From Peptococcaceae bacterium (GTDB lineage: Bacteria > Bacillota > Peptococcia > DRI-13 > UBA5745): a DNA stretch of 13,890 nucleotides. Location: NCBI GenBank assembly GCA_031264885.1, contig JAISDM010000276.1:1-13890 (forward strand). Direction: 5' to 3'. A model generated the notes under the pieces. That model was given only the letters and a program-made list of their open reading frames with translations, made no database searches and was not told where the DNA came from. Made by a program: the position numbers and the translations under genes. How positions within the stretch are numbered: the stretch's first letter is position 1; each line of letters begins with the position of its first letter. Below, piece after piece: positions 1 to 6,533 of this stretch.

Positions 1-49
1 TTTCGGAACGGGGAAGATAGGTTCAATTTACGAGGAGCTTGGATTATGA
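1..49 (+). CDS. 3' end of an unidentified gene (partial)
   Basis: Reading from base 2, an open frame gives FGTGKIGSIYEELGL and then a TGA stop at 47-49. The stop overlaps the ATG of the next small gene as ATGA, the classic arrangement of translationally coupled bacterial genes. That overlap is the main reason to think this frame is the real one. Only 15 residues are visible and I do not recognise the family. Frame 1 is also open here, so the alternative is that the following small gene simply begins further left. Confidence 0.4.
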   Translation, partial: FGTGKIGSIYEELGL

Positions 50-222
50 ATAAGGAACCGGAAAAAAACCAGCCTGACCGCTCGAATTTGCCTAAGCCTG
101 ATAAAATCGCCGCGAAGAATAACCGGGAAGCTTTTCGCAAAATCGCGGTGGAGGATGAAAAGATCATATCCGTTATTCGCGCGTTGATCCGTCAGGATGA
201 GAAAGAGAATCCTTTGCATTGA
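46..222 (+). CDS. 58-residue hypothetical protein
   Basis: This short gene encodes a very hydrophilic, highly charged protein that begins MNKEPEKNQPDRSNLPKPDK and ends in a likely helix rich in Ile, Arg, Asp and Glu. It has no membrane segment, signal peptide, cysteine or recognisable motif. A GAGGAG ribosome binding site at 32-37 sits 8 bases before the ATG, and the ATG overlaps the stop of the upstream frame, so coupled expression with that gene is likely. Its last 50 bases overlap, tail to tail, the 3' end of the second TauE/SafE gene on the other strand. The same frame is open back to base 1, so a longer protein cannot be excluded. Function is unknown. Confidence 0.5.
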   Translation: MNKEPEKNQPDRSNLPKPDKIAAKNNREAFRKIAVEDEKIISVIRALIRQDEKENPLH

Positions 223-577
223 AAAAAATACCGGACAAGAGCTCGTATCCTCCCAGCAGACAGAGGAAAGCCCCGAAGATGCCCTGAAGCCAGGGCAATG
301 GCAGCCATCCGGCGCCAAGCGCGCCCAGGACGGCGCCTGCGACAGCCCAGGGAAGCAGTTTGGGCAGGAATGAAAGCTCAATCTGTTTCTGCCTGAAATG
401 GGCGATGATCGCCGCAAAGGCCACCGGCAGGAAGGAAGCGAGGCAGACGCCCTGGGCCGTGGTTTGATTCGCCTGTCCGGCCGCCAGCAGCACGGGAACC
501 AGCAGACTGCCGCCTCCTACGCCCATGCCGCTCAGGATTCCCGCTAAAAACCCGGCGGCATAAAGAAGCATGTCCAA
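173..577 (-). CDS. TauE/SafE (TSUP) family half-size membrane protein, second of a pair
   Basis: A membrane protein of about 134 residues with roughly four hydrophobic segments. It starts LDMLLYAAGFLAGILSGMGV, followed by a glycine-rich GGGSLLVPVLLAA turn typical of the sulfite exporter TauE/SafE family (TSUP), which exports sulfite or organosulfur anions. Usual TSUP proteins are about 250 residues with two homologous halves. This one is a single half, and the other half is the neighbouring gene at 544-948. I prefer a TTG start at 577 because a GGGAGG site lies 9 bases before it; the ATG at 571 is 15 bases away. The open frame runs upstream to 928, but that part is arginine-rich shadow of the neighbouring gene. 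The start overlaps the upstream gene by 34 bases, suggesting translational coupling and a two-subunit transporter. The substrate cannot be read from the sequence. Its 3' end overlaps the small opposite-strand gene at 46-222. Confidence 0.82.
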   Translation of the reverse strand: MDMLLYAAGFLAGILSGMGVGGGSLLVPVLLAAGQANQTTAQGVCLASFLPVAFAAIIAHFRQKQIELSFLPKLLPWAVAGAVLGALGAGWLPLPWLQGIFGAFLCLLGGYELLSGIFFNAKDSLSHPDGSTRE

Positions 578-948
578 AGCATTTTTCCTCCCGAGATCAG
601 CATGAAACAGCCCAGCGCGGCCCGAAGCCATCCGGTGGGGACCTTTGGCAGAATCAGGGCGCCTGTGACGCCGCCCAGTATGCCTGACAGAGTGATTTTG
701 AGAATCAAAGGCCAGTCCATGAACCCGTTCTTCGCGTAAATGAACGCGCTGATCACCGCGGTGGGCAAAATAACGCATAAGGTTGTGGCGTGGGCTTTGT
801 GTTGTTCCAAATGGCGGCAGGAGGCCAGAACCGGCACAAGCAGAGTGCCGCCCCCGGAGCCGAGAAGTCCGTTGGCCAGACCCGCGGCGAAACCTGTCAG
901 ACCGAGGAACAGCGCCGAGCTTGTCCAATGCGATTTCATTCTATCCAT
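544..948 (-). CDS. TauE/SafE (TSUP) family half-size membrane protein, first of a pair
   Basis: A 134-residue membrane protein with about four hydrophobic segments. Near its N terminus it has the glycine-rich GLLGSGGGTLLVPVLAS motif of TSUP permeases, equivalent to the first repeat of a full-length TauE/SafE protein. The gene begins 10 bases after the stop of the ZIP transporter gene and ends inside the second TSUP gene, so all three are almost surely one transcript. The ribosome binding site is weak for both possible starts, ATG at 948 and ATG at 939, which fits translation coupled to the upstream gene. The two TSUP halves are similar in length and topology, and I infer they assemble as a heterodimer equal to one full TSUP protein. 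The substrate (sulfite, thiosulfate, sulfoacetate or another anion) is not determined. Confidence 0.85.
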   Translation of the reverse strand: MDRMKSHWTSSALFLGLTGFAAGLANGLLGSGGGTLLVPVLASCRHLEQHKAHATTLCVILPTAVISAFIYAKNGFMDWPLILKITLSGILGGVTGALILPKVPTGWLRAALGCFMLISGGKMLWTCFFMPPGF

Positions 949-958
949 AACCCATAGC

Positions 959-1702
959 TTATCCCGTTAAGACATAAATTATCCATCCCGTGGGGGCAAA
1001 TCCGAGAACAAGGCCGAAAAAGCCCCAGATCCGGCTGATTCGAAAGGCCTGGGGGATTAATTCCTCCAGCGACAGATAGGTCATGGCGCCGGCCGCCAAA
1101 GACAGCAAGACAGACATGGCCGCTTCCCCGATTTGGCTCAGGCTTAATCCGAAAGCGGCGCCCAGCGGGGTGAAGAGACTGATCCACAGACAATACAGCA
1201 GGATTTGAGAACGTTTTTTGCCGCCCATCAGAAGCGGCGCCGCGGTGGCGACGCCTTCCGGGATATTGTGCAGGCCGATGGCCAGAGCCGTGACCAGCCC
1301 CAGGGAAGCCTGCGAGGACCAGCCGGCCGCGATGGATATGCCTTCGGGCAAATCGTGAAGGGCGATGCCGATGGCGATCAGACGGCCCATCTTCAGATAA
1401 TGGGAGGGATGATCCGGTTCATTCCGGGTTTCTTCGGAAGGGGGCCGGCCGGCGATCCGGCCGGCAAGCCGCATGAGAACGATGCCTCCGGCAAATCCGG
1501 CGGCTATGTACAGCACGCTGCCGCAGGCGTAAGCGAAGGGCAGCAGGTCGAACAGGGTGACGGCGGCCATGACCCCTCCCGCGAACCCCAGCATCACAGA
1601 CAGCGGGATCGGTTCCGGTTTGCCGAAGAAGCAAATCAGCGCCGCTCCCAGGACGGTGGCCAGTCCGGCCAAAGCGCTTTCCAGGATTACGGTCACAGGC
1701 AT
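959..1702 (-). CDS. ZIP-family divalent metal (zinc) transporter
   Basis: A 247-residue polytopic membrane protein of the ZIP family, which moves Zn2+ and sometimes Fe2+ or Mn2+ into the cytoplasm. The two metal-binding signature helices are plain to see: HDLPEG at residues 116-121 and HNIPEG at 145-150. A third conserved SLEELIP segment has Glu213 and Glu214. A short, mildly charged loop with two histidines (DHPSHYL) lies before the first signature. The length is normal for the GufA/ZupT-like bacterial branch. The ATG at 1702 has an AAAGGA site 7 bases upstream. It is the first gene of a three-gene minus-strand operon with the paired TSUP genes and is divergent from the glycogen operon. The exact metal and direction are inferred from the family. 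Confidence 0.92.
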   Translation of the reverse strand: MPVTVILESALAGLATVLGAALICFFGKPEPIPLSVMLGFAGGVMAAVTLFDLLPFAYACGSVLYIAAGFAGGIVLMRLAGRIAGRPPSEETRNEPDHPSHYLKMGRLIAIGIALHDLPEGISIAAGWSSQASLGLVTALAIGLHNIPEGVATAAPLLMGGKKRSQILLYCLWISLFTPLGAAFGLSLSQIGEAAMSVLLSLAAGAMTYLSLEELIPQAFRISRIWGFFGLVLGFAPTGWIIYVLTG

Positions 1703-1730
1703 GAGGTGTTCCTTTCGTTATTCGTCATGA

Positions 1731-1745
1731 TTCATATATTATGAA
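1731..1745. promoter_or_regulatory. Inverted repeat in the ZIP/glgP divergent intergenic region (possible operator)
   Basis: The sequence TTCATA-TAT-TATGAA is a perfect 6-bp inverted repeat with a 3-base centre. It lies in the 58-bp gap (1703-1760) between the divergent ZIP and glgP genes, just before the AAGGAGG ribosome binding site of glgP at 1749-1755. A weak plus-strand -10-like TATTAT at 1737-1742 overlaps it, with only a poor -35-like TTCGTT 17 bases upstream. Both operons must have a promoter in or near this gap. The repeat could be an operator, but an AT-rich palindrome of this size could also be chance. I do not recognise a Zur, Fur or CcpA consensus. Confidence 0.3.
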
Positions 1746-1760
1746 AGCAAGGAGGTCATT

Positions 1761-4175
1761 ATGTATAAGGATAAAGAAGAGTTTAAAAAGACGTTTATAG
1801 GGCGATGTGAGATGCTGTACGGACAGAGATTGGAAGAACTCAGCAATGTTGAAAGATACAAAGCCCTGGCAAGCATGGTTAAAGGTGAGATGAGCAAGCA
1901 GTCCATCGCCACCAACGACACGTACCAGAATTTAAAAAGCAAGCAGATTTATTATTTCTCTATGGAGTTTCTCCCGGGCCGGATGCTGGAAAGCAACTTG
2001 GTTTATCTGGGCATGCGGGACATGGCTGAGAAAGCCCTGCTGGAGCTGGGCATCGATTTGAAAGATTTGATTGAGGAAGAACCGGATCCCGGGCTTGGGA
2101 ACGGCGGATTGGGAAGGCTGGCGTCCTGTTTCCTGGATTCCATGGCTTCGCTGAATCTGCCCGGGCACGGCTGCGGCTTGCGGTACCGTTACGGATTGTT
2201 CGAACAAAAAATCATTCACGGGAATCAAATGGAATACCCGGACGACTGGCTCAGAAACGGTTTCGACTGGGAGTTCCGGAAGCTGGATAAAGCGGTGGAA
2301 GTCCGGTTTGGCGGCAATGTCACGCTGGAAGAGATGCCGAGCGGAGACATTCAGATTGAGCATAAGGATTATCAGCGGGTTTTGGCGGTGCCTTACGACG
2401 TGCCCATGCCCGGCTATCAAACCGGGATGGTGAATACCATGCGGCTGTGGAGCGCGGAACCGATTCCAGGCGCCTTCGATTATCACCGGACCCTGGAGGA
2501 CCGGCATGACGCCGAAAGCTTATGCCAGGTGCTCTATCCGGACGATACATACGTGGAAGGCAAACAGCTGCGCTTAAAGCAGCAATACTTCCTGGTATCC
2601 GCGGGACTTCAGAGCATCATTCGCCGGTACAAGAAGAAATATCAGACTTTTTCCCAGTTTTCCAACAACATTTGCCTGCATATCAACGATACCCATCCGG
2701 CGATGATCATTCCGGAACTCATGCGCATTCTGATGGACGACGAGGGCATGGGATGGGATCAGGCGTGGGAGATCACCAGCCAAAGCGTGAATTACACCAA
2801 CCATACCATTTTGCCGGAGGCATTGGAGAAATGGCCTCTGGATATGTTTAAGCAAATATTGCCGCGGATCGCCATGATCATTGAGGAGATCAACCGGCGC
2901 TTTTGCCAGGAGGCTTATGAGAGGCTCAAGGATGAGGCGGCGGTACACCGGCTGGCGATCATCGCCGACCAGAACGTCTGGATGGCGAATCTGGCGGTGG
3001 TGGGCAGCGTGAAGGTGAACGGGGTGGCGAAGATCCACTCGAACATCCTGAAGCAGGAGGTCATGAAGGATTTCAACCACTACTTCCCGGATAAATTCGT
3101 GAACAAGACCAATGGGGTGACCCACAGGCGCTGGCTTATGATCTCGAATCCCAGACTGAGCAATCTGATCGTCAACACCATCGGCAGAAGGTGGATCCGG
3201 AATCCGGGCCAGCTGGATCAGCTGCTGTATTATGTGGACGACAAGGCGTTTCAGGATGAGATCGGCAAGATCAAACTGGAGAACAAAAAAGATCTGGCCA
3301 TGCACATCCATAAATGGAACGATATCAAAGTGGATCCGGAATCTATTTTCGACGTTCAGATCAAGCGCATTCACGCTTACAAGCGCCAATTGCTCAACGT
3401 GTTTCATATTATGTACCTGTACAATCACCTGAAGGATAACCCCGGATTGGACATTACGCCGCGGACCTTTATTTTTGCCGGGAAGGCGGCGCCGGGGTAT
3501 TATTTGGCAAAACGCATCATAAAATTGATCTATGCTTTGTCTCATGTGATCAACCGCGATAAATCCATTCAGGATAAACTGAAAGTGGTGTTCCTGGAGA
3601 ACTACAACGTATCCATGGCGCAGAAGATCTTTCCGGGTTCCGACGTGAGCGAGCAGATTTCTACGGCCAGCAAGGAAGCCTCCGGCACAGGCTGTATGAA
3701 GTTTATGATGAACGGAGCGGTGACGATCGGCACATTGGACGGCGCCAACGTGGAGATCCGGGATTTGGTGGGCGAGGATAATTTCGTCTTGTTTGGTTTG
3801 ACGGCGGAGGATGTTTTTGAGTTTTATAACAACGGCGGCTATAATTCCAGGTCGGTCTGCGCGGCGGATATGCGTTTGGTCCGGATCATGGAGCAGCTGA
3901 CCAACGGGCATTTAAACGAGCCTCCGGAGGAATTTCTGGCCATTTACGAACATTTGATGCAGCATAACGACGAATTCTTTGTTCTGGAAGATTTCGCGGA
4001 TTATGTGCTGGCGCAGGGGCAAATCGAGGAATGCTACAAAGATCAGGCCAAATGGCGCAAGATGTGCATTCATAACATCGCTCAGTCCGGCTATTTTTCC
4101 AGCGACCGGTCCATCCGGGAGTATGCTTCCGAGATCTGGAAAGTCCGTCCCATCAAGATCGCGAAAGAGGTTTAA
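1761..4175 (+). CDS. glgP: Glycogen/maltodextrin phosphorylase
   Basis: An 804-residue GT35 phosphorylase that removes terminal glucose from alpha-1,4-glucans with phosphate, giving glucose 1-phosphate in the cytoplasm. The N-terminal domain carries the glycine-rich DPGLGNGGLGRLA motif at residues 109-121. The C-terminal domain carries the pyridoxal-phosphate region EASGTGCMKFMMNGA, with the cofactor lysine at Lys647, followed by GTLDGANVE. Length is normal for bacterial GlgP, and no N-terminal regulatory phosphorylation segment like that of the animal enzyme is evident. Cys645 stands where most family members have Asn (GTGNMKF). The start is fixed by an AAGGAGG site 5 bases before the ATG. 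It is the first gene of a six-gene glycogen operon, 32 bases before glgC. Identification is firm; whether it prefers glycogen or short maltodextrins is not visible. Confidence 0.97.
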   Translation: MYKDKEEFKKTFIGRCEMLYGQRLEELSNVERYKALASMVKGEMSKQSIATNDTYQNLKSKQIYYFSMEFLPGRMLESNLVYLGMRDMAEKALLELGIDLKDLIEEEPDPGLGNGGLGRLASCFLDSMASLNLPGHGCGLRYRYGLFEQKIIHGNQMEYPDDWLRNGFDWEFRKLDKAVEVRFGGNVTLEEMPSGDIQIEHKDYQRVLAVPYDVPMPGYQTGMVNTMRLWSAEPIPGAFDYHRTLEDRHDAESLCQVLYPDDTYVEGKQLRLKQQYFLVSAGLQSIIRRYKKKYQTFSQFSNNICLHINDTHPAMIIPELMRILMDDEGMGWDQAWEITSQSVNYTNHTILPEALEKWPLDMFKQILPRIAMIIEEINRRFCQEAYERLKDEAAVHRLAIIADQNVWMANLAVVGSVKVNGVAKIHSNILKQEVMKDFNHYFPDKFVNKTNGVTHRRWLMISNPRLSNLIVNTIGRRWIRNPGQLDQLLYYVDDKAFQDEIGKIKLENKKDLAMHIHKWNDIKVDPESIFDVQIKRIHAYKRQLLNVFHIMYLYNHLKDNPGLDITPRTFIFAGKAAPGYYLAKRIIKLIYALSHVINRDKSIQDKLKVVFLENYNVSMAQKIFPGSDVSEQISTASKEASGTGCMKFMMNGAVTIGTLDGANVEIRDLVGEDNFVLFGLTAEDVFEFYNNGGYNSRSVCAADMRLVRIMEQLTNGHLNEPPEEFLAIYEHLMQHNDEFFVLEDFADYVLAQGQIEECYKDQAKWRKMCIHNIAQSGYFSSDRSIREYASEIWKVRPIKIAKEV

Positions 4176-4207
4176 CCGATTCACTTTGATGGACAGGGGG
4201 AAGGTCT

Positions 4208-5377
4208 ATGTATACCCAAGAATGTGTCGCCATGCTGCTGGCGGGCGGGCAGGGAACCCGGCTGCAGATGCTGACCAAAAATGTGGCAAAACCGGCGGTT
4301 CCTTTCGGCGGAAAATACCGGATCGTGGATTTTACTCTGAGCAACTGCGTCAATTCAGGGATGGACGCAATCGGGGTGCTGACCCAGTACAAGCCGCTGC
4401 TGCTCAACGCTTATATCGGCAAAGGCACGGCCTGGGATTTCGATCCCAAAAAAGGAGGCGTGGTGATTCTGCCTCCTTATACGAGCGAGAAGGGCGGTCA
4501 GTGGTACCAGGGCACGGCGGACGCGGTCTATCAAAATATCAATTTTGTGGAACAGTACAAGCCTCCTTACGTTCTGGTGGTCTCCGGGGATCATATCTAT
4601 AAAATGGATTATTCCAAAATGTTGGAATATCACAAGCAAAAAAACGCCGACGTCACCATATCGGTGATTGAGGTGCCCTTCAGCGAGGCCCGCCGGTTTG
4701 GCATCATGAGCACGGACGCGGCCGACCGGATCGAGTCCTTTGAGGAGAAGCCGGCTGAGCCCAAGGGCAATCTGGCCTCTATGGGGGTGTACATTTTTAA
4801 CTGGGACTATCTGAGAGATAACTTGAGGGAAGACGCGAAGGACTCCGACTCAGATCATGATTTCGGGAAAAACATCATCCCCGCGATGCTGAGGAAAGGC
4901 GCGAGTCTGTACGCGTACCGTTTCCGCGATTACTGGAAGGACGTAGGAACCGTGGAGAGCTATTGGAGCGCCAGCATGGACATACTCAAGGATGATCCGC
5001 CGCTGGATCTGTTCGACGCCGATTGGAAAATCCGCTCCATTAACCCCATGAAACCGCCGCATCATGTGGCGGCCGGCGGGAGTGTCAGGCAGGTGATGAT
5101 CTCGGAAGGCTGCAATATTTACGGTCATGTCAGCAATTCCATTTTGTTCCCGGGGGTTCAGGTGGGCGAAGGCAGCGTGATTGAGAATTCCGTGATTATG
5201 ATGGATGTGGTAGTTGAGGAGAACTGTGTCGTTCAAAGGGCCATCATCGGCGAAAAAACCGTCGTCGGGAGGGACAGTGTGATCGGAAGCAAGACCTCCG
5301 GCGGCGTCACGGCCATCGGAGATCAGCTGACCATTGCGGACGGCAGCCGGATCGGCGTGGAATCAAGGAAGAATTAG
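4208..5377 (+). CDS. glgC: Glucose-1-phosphate adenylyltransferase (ADP-glucose pyrophosphorylase), catalytic subunit
   Basis: A 389-residue enzyme that makes ADP-glucose from ATP and glucose 1-phosphate, the committed step of bacterial glycogen synthesis. It has the nucleotide-binding loop LAGGQGTRL (residues 11-19, Arg18), the following KPAVPFGGKYRIVDF segment, the catalytic SGDHIYKMDY motif with Asp128, and the sugar-phosphate-binding FEEKP motif with Lys181. The C-terminal third, from about residue 295, is a hexapeptide-type left-handed beta-helix (GCNIYGHVSNSILFPGVQVG and onward). The ATG is preceded by a GGGGGAAGG purine run. It sits 32 bases after glgP and 17 bases before glgD, with which it probably forms the hetero-oligomer known in Bacillota. 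All catalytic residues I can check are present. Confidence 0.97.
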   Translation: MYTQECVAMLLAGGQGTRLQMLTKNVAKPAVPFGGKYRIVDFTLSNCVNSGMDAIGVLTQYKPLLLNAYIGKGTAWDFDPKKGGVVILPPYTSEKGGQWYQGTADAVYQNINFVEQYKPPYVLVVSGDHIYKMDYSKMLEYHKQKNADVTISVIEVPFSEARRFGIMSTDAADRIESFEEKPAEPKGNLASMGVYIFNWDYLRDNLREDAKDSDSDHDFGKNIIPAMLRKGASLYAYRFRDYWKDVGTVESYWSASMDILKDDPPLDLFDADWKIRSINPMKPPHHVAAGGSVRQVMISEGCNIYGHVSNSILFPGVQVGEGSVIENSVIMMDVVVEENCVVQRAIIGEKTVVGRDSVIGSKTSGGVTAIGDQLTIADGSRIGVESRKN

Positions 5378-5394
5378 AGCGGGGAGGGATCGGA

Positions 5395-6513
5395 TTGAAA
5401 GATGTGCTGGGCATCGTTCATCATTTGGATAATGAGCATGGATTGGCGGATATGACCAAACACAGAGGCGTGGCATCGATTCCCTTCGGAGGAAAGTATT
5501 GTTTGATTGATTTTGTTTTGTCGAATATGGTCAACGCGAATTTTAACAACGTGGGCGTTATGACCGCGTTCAACCTTCGCTCGCTTTTGGATCATTTGGG
5601 CATCGGGAAGCCGTGGGGTCTGGACCGGAAAGAAGACGGGCTTTTTATCTTGCCTTCCAGTCAAAACGACGAGGATAACTACAGGCGCGTGGATCTGGAG
5701 GATTTTTACGTCAACCTGGATTATCTGCACATCAGCAAACAGAAACATGTGCTGATCTCAGGCTCTAACTGCGTCGCCAATATCGATTATGAAAAGATGC
5801 AGCGTTACCACCAGAAAAAACAGGCGGACATTACCGTCTTGTGCAAAAAGGATTATGGGTTTCAGAGGGATCCCGACAGGGACATTGTGCTTGAGATGAA
5901 CAGGGACGGGCGCGTGCTGTCCGCCCTGCCCGCGGGCGCCGGCAAGGAGGAGGACGCCGTGTCTCTGGACGGGTACTTAATGGAGAAACAGCTTTTATTT
6001 AAATTGCTGCGCATCAGCGCCGGCACGGGGAAGTTGGACCTGGTCACGGAGATATTGCCGGAATATATGAGTCAGCTGCGGATTTACGGCTATCATCACA
6101 GCGGGTACGCCGGCATGGTTCATTCGGTGAAGGATCTCTTTGACCGGCAGATGGATTTGCTGAAGCCGGAGGTGCGCCACGACCTGTTTGAGCATGAGGC
6201 CACGATTTACACCAATTTGAAGGACGGGCCGCCCACCCGGTATTATCATTCCGCCAAAGTGGTGAATTCCATGGTGGACAACGGCTGCCAGATTTATGGG
6301 CATGTGGAAAACAGCATTCTGTTTCAAGGGGTAGTCGTCGCGCCCGGCGCCGTGGTCAAGAACTGCGTCGTCACCCAGAACGGGAATATCCAGGAGGACG
6401 CGTCGCTGGAATATGTGATTATGGACAAATACGCGGCGGTAACCAAGGGCAGAACCGTCAGCGGCGTGTCGGACAGACCGCTGGTGGTCGGCAAATTTGA
6501 AGTGGTTGAATAA
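5395..6513 (+). CDS. glgD: GlgD, non-catalytic/regulatory subunit of ADP-glucose pyrophosphorylase
   Basis: A 372-residue GlgC paralogue. It keeps the fold markers SIPFGGKYCLIDFVLSNMVN and a C-terminal beta-helix (GCQIYGHVENSILFQGVVV), but the active site is gone. The N-terminal GGxGxRL loop is replaced by HHLDNEHGLADMTKHR. The catalytic SGDH is SGSN, with Ser124 in place of Asp. No FEEKP lysine motif is present. This is the known pattern of GlgD, which in Bacillota associates with GlgC and raises its activity. The start is a TTG at 5395 with a GGGAGG site about 7 bases upstream; no ATG gives the conserved N terminus. It lies between glgC and glgA in the operon. The regulatory role is inferred from the family. 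Confidence 0.95.
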   Translation: MKDVLGIVHHLDNEHGLADMTKHRGVASIPFGGKYCLIDFVLSNMVNANFNNVGVMTAFNLRSLLDHLGIGKPWGLDRKEDGLFILPSSQNDEDNYRRVDLEDFYVNLDYLHISKQKHVLISGSNCVANIDYEKMQRYHQKKQADITVLCKKDYGFQRDPDRDIVLEMNRDGRVLSALPAGAGKEEDAVSLDGYLMEKQLLFKLLRISAGTGKLDLVTEILPEYMSQLRIYGYHHSGYAGMVHSVKDLFDRQMDLLKPEVRHDLFEHEATIYTNLKDGPPTRYYHSAKVVNSMVDNGCQIYGHVENSILFQGVVVAPGAVVKNCVVTQNGNIQEDASLEYVIMDKYAAVTKGRTVSGVSDRPLVVGKFEVVE

Positions 6514-6533
6514 ATATCAAAGGAAGTGAACGG

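Noticed and set aside
578..928. N-terminal extension of the second TSUP protein
   Set aside because: The extra residues are Arg-, His- and Gly-rich shadow of the first TSUP gene; a GGGAGG site and the hydrophobic start support TTG at 577.
2574..3911. 445-codon open frame on the minus strand inside glgP
   Set aside because: It is antisense to a clear phosphorylase and its product is His-, Arg- and Ile-rich with no family motif, as expected from third-position bias of the real gene.
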